Assembly (NCBI GenBank): GCA_963931925.1
Contig: OZ007569.1
Coordinates: forward strand, 73,522,118 to 73,586,117
Direction: 5' to 3'
From: Onchidella celtica
Taxonomy: Eukaryota; Mollusca; Gastropoda; Systellommatophora; Onchidiidae
Length of the DNA: 64,000 nt
The translations under genes and the position numbers were made by a program. The notes beneath the pieces are model-generated. The model was given only the letters and a program-made list of their open reading frames with translations, ran no database searches and was not told where the DNA came from. Within the stretch, counting starts at the first letter, position 1. Every line of letters begins with the position of its first letter. Positions 45,619-57,507 of this stretch are shown here, piece by piece.

Positions 45619-48214
45619 GATTAAACTGGCCTAGCGCAGAAGATACCCCGGAGTATACTTTGGGCTAGGCCAGACTATACCACCCCCCCCCCCCCCCAGT
45701 CTAGATTATACTCCCTACTTTTAAAAAAAACAGATCAAGACCACAGTTTTTTTTCAACTTTAGTTTAAATTGTTCGTTATCACTGTCATCAGGTATCATA
45801 TTGAAGCATACATTCTTGACTCTTGTAAATTATGATACATTCAGAGGAAATAAACATGCAGTAAAAAGCATCGATATATAAAAGGATTGAAAATCCATTC
45901 AAATTAGACTTTAACACTAATTTTACTTGTGTTCCTTGTTATTAGTATTGTTGTTGTTGTTTTTTATAATGAGTTGTCCATGAGTTAAACATATATAGTA
46001 TTTTTTTGTTTGGCACCACTGACATACACTTAGTGGCAAGGTATGAAATAATTATAAGACTCATAAGTGTAGAGTCATCTGAATTGTATTTTAATTTTGG
46101 AAAATCAGAAATGCGCTTGATATGTCAGAACAATTAGATCTGCATACAAAGATACAATAATGCAGAGAGAAAAGGCCGGGAAAGAACACACAGAGAAAAA
46201 AAACAACAACAAAACATTTCAATAGCCCAACTGACAGATGGTGCAATTCCATCATCCAGCAGTCATTAAATACTGTAATAAATCCCAGATTGGGAGATGT
46301 CCTTAATACGACAGACGAACAATCACAAACAAACAAATATAGCAATTAACAAAACAGTCAAGCAGGCTCACACATTTATTATAACATTAATAAGTATAAT
46401 TCAATAAATACCATACAGTACTCGTTCCCCTCAATCATTCATTCCACTTCCAATTCCACGGCAGTATATTCACTTCTTTAAAATATGAAATTCTGGCCTC
46501 AGCCTAACATCAATTTCTGCACTACCTTGCAGTACAATATCTTAATACATATATCTCATAAAATCTTGCAGTATACTATCTCAATACATATATCCCATAA
46601 ATAGGGCCAGCCTCGATTCCCCGAATCAGACTGCTACTGATACTGTGCTGCCTGTCGGCCTTACGCCACAGCTACCCTTGGCGGAAGCACCCAGATCCTG
46701 GCGTACATCCCCAGCCCTGCCTATGTCCTCTAGATCCTGACGGTGGCATCACAGCCCGACCCCGCCACCTCAGTTACGGCCGCTACCGCTTACGGCCTGT
46801 ACCCGGCACCTATAAAGAATAACATCACATCTCTATAATACTATGTACTTACTATACACTCACCACTCACTACGACCCCTCAAGCGTACACACAACATTC
46901 CACATTTCACCCACCACACAGCCAACACTCACGCAAACACTACACAGCCGCACATCTCTACTGTAACACACACTCACAGTATTACACAGCACTCCGACTA
47001 TGCTAAAAGTCCATGCTCCTAACATACGTATCTCGCTCATTGTTCACATCTATTTATACAGTAATGAATGACTTGCACACTCCTTAAGTCCTCGCATATA
47101 ACTTATTTGCATCATTATCATCATCAGAATATAGTAGATTTATCATCACAATTACAAATCCTTATAATTCAACCTACCAGACTTCACTGGAATATCTTTA
47201 CAACTCCAGACTGCCGCTTACACGTCTGTTCTCTTGAACTTCATAGCTTGCAGTGACTTTTCACTACACAGACGTTACCTCGATAACTTGAAAACTCTAC
47301 TCAGGTCATTGCACGCTTTCCAGTTAACTGTCTGCCTGAACTATCAGTGAGTTAATCTTACACTCCACACCCACTTTACAACAATCCTCCTAATCGCGCT
47401 CACTCCGCTTGTGACAAATACTTAATTCACACAAAACTAAATACATACTAAAAATTTTTCATATCATGAACTTAACCTGTCCAGGTCCACTTGAAACGTT
47501 ACAGAATGCTAACCAGTACATGTAATAAAAATAAGAACACGAAATTATCTTATTTACTCTTGAAAAAAAGAGAATTTAATCAATATCAGAATCATCATCA
47601 TCATCATCTTGAAATAATACATGTATAAAAATAAGAGGGAATGTAAAAATGACCTACACACCATTCTAGAATCTATAAGCAGCAATGTGTGTGTATCAAC
47701 TACATGTATAATATAATTATGTAAAAAATGTTTTAAATCTTTCCAACTATTCAAGTAGAACTGGACAGAAAGCTTTAGTAAAGTAGCTTTGATAGTTGTG
47801 TAAACTGCCAGATTAAATCCACTGAGACAACAGTGTAGGGGCCTATTGTAGAAAGTATATAATTACTCTTACAGTGTGTTACGGCAAAAATTCGATGGAT
47901 CATGTTGCGTTAACATTTCTTGTTAAATTCTTTGATAGCTTATTTGTAGAAAGGTATACATTTCATCTCATGGTTTAAGGCACTGGATTAGTTTGCAGGG
48001 CATTTGAAGGATTACAATTATGTGTTATAGTAAATAAAGGCATGTCACTTGCGGGTGAAATAAAATTTTAAAAACTTAATGTTGTATCCTTGAATATTTT
48101 GCCTGAATATGGGAGTATACTCTGGACTGGTGGAATATAGTTTGGCCTAGCCAAAGTATACCCCAGGTATAAACTGGCCTAACCCAAAATATACCTGGGG
48201 TACAAAATATAACC
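45619..48214. mobile_element. Giant foldback element, family F, copy 2 (left arm, interrupted)
   Basis: Repeats the left arm of copy 1 (GCCTAGCGCAG, then CCCAGTCTAGATTATAC and AACAGATCAAGACCACAG, on to CATCATCCAGC). It is split by the LTR-like insertion at 46274-47416, resumes at 47422 with CACACAAAACTAAATACATA, and ends near 48060. It is then followed directly by terminal palindromic motifs. A full right arm is missing. Confidence 0.7.
46274..47416. mobile_element. Candidate solo LTR (1143 bp) inserted in foldback copy 2
   Basis: Begins TGTAATAAATCCC and ends GCTTGTGACA (TG...CA), flanked by AATAC at 46269-46273 and 47417-47421. Removing it plus one duplication rejoins the foldback arm as seen in copy 1. 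A GC-rich block at 46605-46815 ends in a TATAAAGAAT motif. Size, TG/CA ends and a 5-bp duplication fit an LTR, but no coding region or second LTR is present to confirm it. Confidence 0.6.
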
Positions 48215-50092
48215 CCAGTGTAGCAGGCCAGATTATCTCCCCTCCAGACTAAACCAGTTGTATATTCAGGGGTATACTTTAGGCTAGGGCAGACTATACC
48301 ACACTAGTCCAGATTATACCCCTATTTTTATATATATATAAACAAGTAAAGACCACAGTTTATTTCAACCATAGTTTAATTCATTTTTTTATCACTGTCA
48401 ACGGGCACCATAGTAATACATACATAGGCCTACATTCTTGGCTTCCGTAAATCATAATACAATTCAGGGGAAAAAACATGCATTATTATGTATTGATATG
48501 CTATGGGTTGAATATCCATTCAAACTGATATGATTCAACTTTAACCCTCATTTCACTCACGTTCGTTGTCATGTAGTTGTTTTTGTAGCTGGTTGCCCAT
48601 GAGTAAAATTTGCACTGCATTGTTTGTTTGGCACTGACATACACTTAGTGGCAATGGATGAAATAATTAACACACTCATAAAAATGAAGTTATTTTAGAG
48701 TATTTTTGTGCGCAAATACAATTATTAAATCCTCTGGCAAGGAACGTGTCAAGTCCAGGAAGGTAAAGACGGACAAGGTTGCTTTTTTTTTTTTTTAAAT
48801 TTTATTTCACTCGCGAGTGACAAACCCTTACGATTATTCACTATATAACACGTAAGTTCAATCTTTCAAATGCCCTGCAAACTAATCCAGTGTCTTAAAC
48901 CATTAGGTATGTACATGAAATGTATAGCTTTCTACAAATAAACTATCAAAGAATAATATTCACTTATAACAAGAAATACTGTTAATGTAACATGATCCAT
49001 CAAATTTGGCCTTAACATGCTATAGATCTGATTACTTTTTACAATGCACTACTTTTGTTTCAGTGGACGTACTCTGTCGGTCTACACCACTATCAAGGCT
49101 ATTTCACAAAAGCTTTCTGTCCAGTTCTATTGAATAGTTTAAAAGATTTAACACATTTTATGTACATGTACGTAGTTGATATACACACACACATTGCTGC
49201 TTATAGATTCTAGAATTATTTGTAGGCCTACACTGCCGTTTTTACACTCCTTCTTATATCTTTGCATTATTCCAAAATGATGATGATGATTCTGATATTG
49301 ATATTTCTCTTTATTTTCAAGAGTAAATAAGGCGATTTCGTGTTCTTATTGTTCTTATTGTATATTACCATCTAGCAATACAATTACTAGCATTCTGTAA
49401 CGTTTCAAGTGGATCTGGACGGGTGGAGTTCATCAGGCGAAAAAATTTAGTGCCTATTTAGTTTTATGTGAAGTGGATGATGGAATTGCACGATCTGTCA
49501 GTGTCAGTTGGGTTATTATTATGTTTTTATTTTATTTTTTCTATATGTGTTGTTTTCCGGCCTTTTCTCTCTGCATCATTGTAACAAAAAATACAATGCA
49601 TGTTGTACTCATGGCCAACCAATTATGAAAATAATAATGATAATAATAATAATATCAACAGACCCGAGTGAAATTAATGCTGAAGCCTAATCATATCAGT
49701 TTGAACGGATACTCAACCCTTTTGTATCAATGCACTTTAATGCATGTTGGTTTCCTCTAAAATGTATCATGATTAACAGGGGTCAAGAATGTATGTACAT
49801 ACACCAATTTAAACTAAGGCTGAAATAAACTGTTATTATTATTTCCTCTGAATTGTATTATGATTTACAGGTGTCAGGAATATGTTCATGTATGTATTAA
49901 TATGATATATGATGATAGTGATAAAGAACAGGCTGAAATAAACTGTGATCTTGACTTGTTTTTTTTGTTTTTTTAAAGTAAGGGGTATAATCTGGACTGG
50001 GGGGGGGGGGTATAGTCTGGCCTAGCCCAAAATAACCCCGGGGTATAAACTGGGCGGGGGGGGGGGGGGTTTATTTTGGCCTGTTACACCGG
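48215..50092. mobile_element. Giant foldback element, family F, copy 3 (internally deleted)
   Basis: Starts CCAGTGTAGCAGGCCA and ends CCTGTTACACCGG. The left arm is shortened to about 600 bases; the unique centre (GGCACTGACATACACTTAGT; GTAAAGACGGACAAGGTT) and the roughly 1.25-kb right arm match copy 1. G-runs of 10-13 interrupt the right terminal motif array. Confidence 0.75.
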
Positions 50093-50621
50093 CACATGTA
50101 TTAAAAACGGTAAATTGTAATCCGATAGGCTACAACGTGTTCCAAGTTCACTTTTCGCAAAATTGAGTTCGTGTCATCAAATTGACAATGGATTTCAGTT
50201 GACATCTCATGCATATAATATGTAGGCCTACCTTACAACGTACATTTCAAGGGAATGTCTATTCATTGTCCATAAGTACATGCAGGTGATTAGCCTATAC
50301 TCAACATTTCTTGCTTCACTACCGATAAGCACTGATTGACTATTCATGTGCATGTACATGTATCTTGTTTGGAGGACCTCAAAATTTTGAAGTCAAATCT
50401 CTCAAAGCGTAGTCAAGGAAGACAGAATACTTGCACAGTGAGTGACGGAATGTGAATTTTGTGGCAGGACATGAAGAGAGACGTAGCGGAAGAAGACCGG
50501 CTCAGGCAAAAAAATTGAGAAGTAAACTATAACTGACACTACCCCGCTAATATATTAACAGACCGTTATCAAGACCTGATAAAAACTAACAAAATGCGGG
50601 GTAAAGTGTCTAAAAGCAGTA

Positions 50622-50850
50622 CATGATGATAATAATAATGTATAGCATTTATATAGCGCATATCCATTTAAAATGCTCTATGCGCTTTACAGAAACAACA
50701 TGTCAACCACAGAGCAGAATGGAGCTGCCTGCGAAGCGCTCAACACACTACACTGCTTCTTTCTCTCTCCCTGTCTCGCTCACTCTCTCTCTCTATCTCA
50801 GAGCAAATTGTAACGCAGCCTGTTAGGCGCAGTTCACAACTCACAACAGT
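50622..50850 (-). mobile_element. SINE 3' fragment
   Basis: Matches the 3' half of the SINE at 11937-12441: minus-strand TAACAGGCTGCGTTACAATT through GCGCATAGAGCATTTTAAA to GCGCTATATAAATGC and an ATT tail. The tRNA-like head is absent. Confidence 0.7.
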
Positions 50851-50902
50851 TCACAACTCACAGCGGTTCACAACTCACATCAGTTCACACAACACACAAC
50901 TC
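50826..50902. repeat. Short tandem repeat AGTTCACAACTCACAAC
   Basis: About four imperfect copies of a 16-18 base unit directly adjoin the truncated SINE. The unit appears once in the SINE body, so it probably expanded from it. Confidence 0.75.
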
Positions 50903-52019
50903 AAATAATATTTGAATATTTATTAATAACAATATATATTTAATAATGAATAATAAATTCTGACTACACTAATTTACACCTAAGATTCAGTTCTGCATCT
51001 TATGTCACACACTTTCAGGTTATAGTTACTGTGTCTAGTGTGACCAAAGATGCCCCAACATGAGCTTGTCATGTACGAACTTGAGCTATTTGATGAGAAC
51101 AAGTATAGACTATGGGGACTTCAGCCACTATGTAAAGACAAAACGTCCATAGCCATTCACATAGCCTACATACAGTGTAAGTGTAAGACACGCACTGCAT
51201 TCAACTGATCCAGGCCTATACTTCACAATTTAATCAGTTGCATTAATTTAAGATTATTTGAAATTTATAACGTGGAGAATTAGGCTATTCGACAGGCTAA
51301 ACATGTACGTAGGCCTATGTATTCTTTTTAAAAAATCGGGGACCATCCATCAATTCATAAGTGCAGCTTTTTGCTACGACATGTATGTAATTATTTCTAT
51401 GGTTCACAAATCGCTTGGCATACCGTAGCTACGACAAACAGTGAAGCTCGGTGAACGAACGATAGCCAACCCGCAGAATGAACACGCCAATTTCATGCAC
51501 CAAGAAATTTTCATTTCAGAGTGAATTCGTACTTTAAATTTTATGTCCACGATTTCTTTTTCTTCCCCTGTTTAGACAAATTTTTTTTTTTTTCAGATTG
51601 AAATGCGAATTTTAATGCATTCATTCTGTGCATGACTCAGAAATTAGATATTGCGACTAAGTTTGCTCAGATTATTATGAAGTTATTCTTTCTGCATGTC
51701 TAATAAATGAAAAAGTAGATTAGATTAAATAGGAATTACAAAAATAGAATATTCCTAGGTAAGAGAGAGATCAAACCCAGTGGGCTTCTGCCATGTATTT
51801 TAGTAGTGTCCTGCACTGAATACTTTATAGTCGGCTGTTCATTATCAGCTGACGGTTTTGTAATTCAATTACATCCGCTGGTATATAATCAGTTTTTCAC
51901 GTACTTGTGCTTCCAGCAACTAAAAATACTGGATGAATAAGTCAAAATATTAATGAATTATAGGTTAATAAAAGACCTGTTAAGATACACCGAAAGTATA
52001 TGTGAGAGGATGAACGACT
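50903..52019. other. Intergenic AT-rich stretch
   Basis: No gene seen. GCTGACGGTTTTGTAATTCA at about 51850-51870 recurs as GCTGACGATTTTGTAATTCA near 53280-53300, suggesting that the interval between holds an insertion or duplication. Confidence 0.4.
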
Positions 52020-53200
52020 TTCTATTTTTAATGTGCTTTCATGGTAACTCTGGTGCGTGAGTGAGGGACGGCCACTCATAGTAGTTTATGGACACTTGGC
52101 CGAGTACCATTAATTGGATTATTTCCCTTGTAATACTAGCGCGGGACCCGTTATTCACATCACGGTGAAAAGCGCGCATTTTGATTGGTCAGTTGGAAAT
52201 GTTGACCACGGGGCTTCCAACTCTTATATCATGGCTTTAAGTTTCTTACAACTCGCTCACTCGTTGTTATCCACCGACAGAAAGACGGGAACCCGAATTC
52301 ATTTTTGAGAGTAGACAATACCCTATCGGTACAAAATAGGTACTCATGATAACGTTTGTTATCAATGGAGATACGTCGTATTAATGGACGAAAGTATCCC
52401 GCACAAAATTGTCGAATGTTGTTAGTCCTGACACTTTGAAAATTTATATTAAAACTACTACCGAGTTTCTGGTATAAGTAGTCAGTTAGAATTTTAGCAG
52501 CAAGTTTCCACTTTATAATGGTACCAATTTCGTTGTACTTTGATGCACGTGTCCTATTGAAATGATTAATAAGAGGATCTCGGATTTAAAGTAAACCACG
52601 AGTTAGACGCATGTTATCCCCGATAAATCCAACCTGGGTCAAATTTATTCAATTATTGCTGGAGGGGTCGTTAGAGTAATTTCTGCAGTTTACTGGGATA
52701 CCTAATTGACTTTTGTGTGCACCCTTTTAACCGTACTGTAAATTCGAGTGTGTTAGGACCCTAACCGGTTATATTGTCGGGCTGGACTCCATGTCCGAGC
52801 CTTTCACTTGTGCAACACGGGCTACGTAATAGCTCTCTCGGACGTCCGCGCGGGCTCATAAATAAGATGCGGTTCGAGTGGTCAACACACTCCATCATAG
52901 ACGCAGAGACAAGAGCCGACAGCACAGTGAACCCAGCCCAGCAACCCGGGCCCGTAGCAGCTCAGAGGCTTGCCGACGCTTGCCATCGCCACCCCGCCCC
53001 ATAAGGCATGTAGCGGTAGCGCAGGACCCGGAGAGACTTTGGCTTATGGCTGGTTGGGCTTTTCTTTGTTTGGGCCGCGATACCTTTGTTAGGCTTTTTT
53101 TGAATAAATAAGATTGCCAGCAGAACCCTGTGTTTGTTAATCCTGTGTATCCTTAAGGGAGTTACTATTGAACCCACGCAGTAACCACATTAGCCACTCG
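52020..53200 (+). other. LTR-like region, boundaries not determined
   Basis: A GC-richer block at 52790-53060 has a TATA-like CATAAATAAG upstream (52857-52866) and AATAAA near 53104, followed by a G/T-rich stretch, an arrangement seen in LTRs. No TG/CA edges with a target duplication could be fixed, and no coding region is attached. A degenerate solo LTR or an unannotated promoter/first exon are both possible. Confidence 0.25.
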
Positions 53201-54945
53201 TAGTTCATCCAACATATAGATAATAAATAATTAATAATGTCGGCTGTTCTCGAACCCTTTAGGTTTTTTTCATTACCAGCTGACGATTTTGTAATTCAGA
53301 AAGAAAAAAAAAGGTAAGGGATTACACCACCCCTCCCCCCCCCCCCCAAAGGTGTTTATATGGTATTAGCTATCAGTATCATAATAACAATAGAAGCACC
53401 TGTATTTAATCTAACTTTACTTCGTGCACTTTGGAATGCATGTATTGGTTTCGCAAGTTTTCGCCTTTCATCATTGACCTTTTTTTTTTTTTTGCTTTTA
53501 TTTCACTTTCATCCGCCATCTACGTCATCTCTATTAACACTCTGCAAGACACTATGCCATAGACGATGATCACTTTCTAGTGTAGCTGATTATCTGATAT
53601 AGACAAATTAGAGAAGCACTAAAACGCTTAACGTCGGTGATTTTGTGAATAGGCCCTAGTCCAAAATTTGGAACACAGAGAGCTGAGTAGGCTACAAGTC
53701 TCTCCAGTATATGTACTGTGTTTTCTCACAGTAGCCCAGCAGCATCCATGGGCAGAAGTAACGTACGATGCCAAGCCTGGAGCCATGACGGGGCATTCTT
53801 TCAGCTGATCACAAACATTTCTTTTCTTCTGTACATTTAGAGGTTTATATTTCTTTCAATGTCACTCAAAATTGATTGGAGTCCTGTCAACGTACGTAAT
53901 CCCCACACTGCATTCGTCATTGATATTTCTGATGATGGTGTTCATCTGAATATGATATGTGAAATGCTCGTTTTCTCTGTCTCCCTTTCTCTCGTTTCTT
54001 CTTGTGGGCGTGCCAGCAACACCTCCACCGACGGCAGGTTAAGATATCATACTTTTTGTTTTAATTTTAGCCAAGTCAAAGGCTTTGTCTGTGAATCACT
54101 ACACAACAACAGTAGAAATTACCAGAAAGGAATGAATGTTAGTGTACTGTCAATAAAATGTAATATAAATGAAGGAACGGAGACATACCAACTCTGCTAT
54201 CTGCATTCATCTTTTGTAACATTCATCCTGTGACCATAAAAAATATGACGGATCCACCCAGTTGCAGTATCTCTACAAGTCCAAACATACATGCATGTTT
54301 TGTTTGAACAAAAACGGACATGTGATAAAATACGTACACACGTAAAAGACACAGGCCTACTATAAGAAAATTCCATTATATTACGAGTTCACAAGCCCTA
54401 TAAAAGTGATTAAAAGAATAAAACCTTGTTGGTGTATTCAATCATTAGCAGCTAGCAAATTTTTTCGTCAGACCTGTGAATTCCTTGAAGGAATCTTGTT
54501 CTCTATTGATTAAGAGGGAAATACAAATTAATGTTTCCATTGTTTAGTTAGGTCCACAAATAATTGTAGCCAAGAACTACATGTCTAATGCGTATACAGT
54601 TGTATTAGTGTATATATGAATTTTGTGGAAAATGTACTTTGGATTTACATGTATTTAACATTTTGCGTGGGCTCACATTTCACACTAAATAAAGGAACTG
54701 ATAGCTTATACATGTACTTTGTTAGACTGTTGCTTAATTTTGAGTTTGCTTCTTTGCTCTTTGTAAAAAATCAGTAGACTGAGTTATAAAAATTAAAATA
54801 ATATTTTCTTTTAAGTTTACAGTTGCATGTACCAAACTGCAAAAGACTGAAATGTGTGTTCAAATTAGACTGGAAAACGATAAGTTGACACCACTTTACG
54901 CTATTCATCTCCCCTTGGTGTCCTGAGTCAAATAAAGTATTATTA

Positions 54946-54998
<53 letters not shown>

Positions 54999-56275
54999 GA
55001 CCAATAATGTACAGGAAACGGTTCGCGTTCTTTGCTCCGCCTGCCATTTTCCAATACCAAGATTCTTCAATCTTTTACAACCCCCCCCCCCCCATTCTAT
55101 TACCACTGCGGTGTACTGATGTATTATATATATTGTGCCGATATTTTCTTATTGTTTGTTTTCGCGAAATTGGCCACATAGGTAACATTCAAGCTTCATA
55201 TAACGTAGACTCAAGATAACAGGATCAGATTATAAAGCTTGGTTGTGTACCCTGCACACGTTGTCTAATCTAAAATATTTATTTATTTTTGTGAGACGTT
55301 TCGTTCGAACTCGGACGGCCCTTGTACTATTCTCTGTCGAAAGCGCAGAAGTCACCGGCAACAAACGGACGTAACAGGACTTAATTTTGGCTTCAAGGCT
55401 TGGTTCAATAACTGGCATCCCTTGCGCATGCGCAAAAAATTAAATATCTACAATGCCAAGTTGTATTATATTTGGTGGAGAAATTGTGATATTAATTTTC
55501 AGAAATCAGAATGAATATGGGAAAAGATAACATATCTATCCTCTTTTAAATACACTTCTAAATTTAAAGTGATATACATAAGGTTAACATTCTTTATGTC
55601 TCCCATGTCATTCGAGTAATAGTGTTCAAAAACTGTTTAACTTCTATCACGCAAACTTATCTGCGTAATTTATGTTTGCACCGTGCCCATGACCGTGCCT
55701 GATTTCCGCCTCATTCTCGTCCTTTTCTGCGCATGACTTATGGGCAGGTCACATTGTCTGTAATCTTCATTTGCAAGCAAACCTCAAGAAAATCCTGGAT
55801 AAAAGGTAAATTTGAAGTTTAAACTGTGGTGTGCCATTACAGGTCTTCCTTATTTTATAAACAGTAATAAGCACTGATTTGTTTCAAATGTCAGGGCAAG
55901 AAAGTTAAGTTTTAGAGGTTAATTCATGCAGTCTGGATGAACATTTCAAAACCTAATATCGATAAATCTAAGGAAAATGGCAGACGAAGGGCCCAGTTTT
56001 TGGATTTTGGCTTTCCTGTGGCAATGCAAGCTTCCGTCTGCCCACTCATGAAAATGAAACAAGCCAGGGTTTTTTGTTGATTGTCATGTCAGTGTGCCAG
56101 ACTTAATACGGATTTTAAAAATAAGTTTAGGATTTTTATTTTTTTGGTTTGTATCGTTCTAAAATCCAGATCTAGATCTATCTATTGTGGAGAGTCTAAG
56201 AGAGTCAATAAGGAATAGGCATAAAGGGTAGCATTAGATCAGAGGCTGTGCCAAGCATTTACATTTAAATCTAGA
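53201..56275. other. Intergenic region without recognised genes
   Basis: Contains C-runs at about 53333-53347 and 55081-55095, a (GA) tract of about 40 bases at 54954-54994, and motif-free ORFs. The stretch 55680-55810 is slightly GC-rich and ends in AAAAG/GTAAAT. This could be a donor of an upstream non-coding exon, but I have nothing to link it to a gene. Confidence 0.45.
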
Positions 56276-56501
56276 TCTTCCGCCCGTCCGCGCCAGTCAA
56301 GAAAACACAACTACCCCAGCCCCTTTTCGCCTGATTAGTCAATCTGACTACCGCCCATTGATACAAACTGACTAGAACCTCACGCCCCCAGGTCCATCTG
56401 ACCATTCCATGTGTTGTGAGTTTAAATTGATAACAGTGACAATGTGTAACCGTGGGCTTTACTTAATAGCGGTAAAAATTATGGCGCGGACGGGCGGAAG
56501 A
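56276..56501. mobile_element. MITE, 226 bp, perfect 20-bp TIRs
   Basis: TCTTCCGCCCGTCCGCGCCA at 56276-56295 and its exact complement at 56482-56501. The interior carries the core of repeat family D (CGCCTGATTAGTCAATCTGA). TCTAGA-type hexamers flank both sides. Confidence 0.85.
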
Positions 56502-56714
56502 CCTCCCAGATCTAGATTCTAGATCTAGACTAGATCTACTATTTTGTGTGTTCGTTCTTTCGGCCACTATGATTTCTTCTTCTCAAATCCCCACCCCCAT
56601 TTCTCACTGTTCAATTTAGCCGCCTTTTTTTTTAAAACCAAATTTTCTTTCAAAATTCAAGGGTTCAGCATAGGATCTGGTACCATGAGTTACACAGCTT
56701 TAGTCAGGCACATA

Positions 56715-57507
56715 CAGTAGACAACGGTTAAACCGAAATCGGTGGGACCACGCCACCACAGGTTCGTTTTCGGTTTAGTGATAGGATTAGGAGGCTTGAA
56801 AATGCCAGTTTCAAAAGAGGCAGCCCATATCACTATCATAGTTGTAAATAATGTAAGCGCACAGGCTAAACAGACTCAATGCGTCCTCGCTTGCTCTGTG
56901 TTTTTGACTGAGAATGAGGATGGATGATCGTTCAGGCCTAGGCACACTCAAAGCATGGATATATGCGGGTGAATGTGGACAAACTCTCAGAACAGGGACA
57001 TGCGTGTGGACGGACAGTACAGAACCGCCGATCTCGTCGCCGTTACCGTACACGATGCCATGAAATTCACTGTCCGCGATAACTTGCATTGTCCCTTTGA
57101 TGTCACACATTTTACATGAAAGGTCAGTCGCGATGCGCCAAACATTACGTCTGCTACCCTCTGATTTCGGTCCCGTGAGTTTATGGATCTCCCTCTCCCC
57201 CTATCTCTGTAGTGCTGCCGCTTCCATGTAGGCCTAACTACCGGGCAGAACGAAGCATGCTCTGCTCTCATTTTTTGAAGGGGGGTGGGGGTGTGTAGTG
57301 GGGTGATACAGTGACTTGACTTGATGTATCATGGCAAATCACAGTGAACTGGCCACTGCATCCAGCAATTTTCTTTTTGGTTTAACCAATAACCATCTAG
57401 GGTTATTTCGGTTTAGCGCTAGTTTGTTAACAAAGATAAAGATAAAAGAGGGAAAAAATCGGGGATTCTTATTTTCTTTCCGGTTTTGGTTTAACCGTTC
57501 TCCGCTG
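56715..57507. mobile_element. TA-flanked TIR element (mariner/pogo-like), 793 bp
   Basis: Left CAGTAGACAACGGTTAAACC and right complement of CAGCGGAGAACGGTTAAACC, continuing with AAATCGG or AAACCGG. TA lies on both sides. CAG termini and TA duplication fit the Tc1/mariner/pogo superfamily. The interior has no transposase but carries a degenerate coding-like stretch on the minus strand (57125-56960). Confidence 0.72.
56960..57130 (-). pseudogene. Possible captured ZP-domain-like exon fragment
   Basis: The minus strand reads LTFHVKC and, after a two-base shift at 57112-57115, DIKGTMQVIADSEFHGIVYG. A pattern of Val-x-Cys, then Met-x-Val, then Phe-x-Gly-x-Val-Tyr is reminiscent of the start of zona pellucida domains. 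The identification is tentative; the stretch is short, frameshifted and inside a transposon. Confidence 0.25.

Noticed and set aside
50623..50826. 67-codon ORF
   Set aside because: It lies in the SINE fragment on the strand opposite to the element; the matching ORFs at 11788-12150 are the same artefact.
53859..54233. 124-codon ORF
   Set aside because: No recognisable motif, and composition typical of random AT-rich DNA; no splice partners seen.
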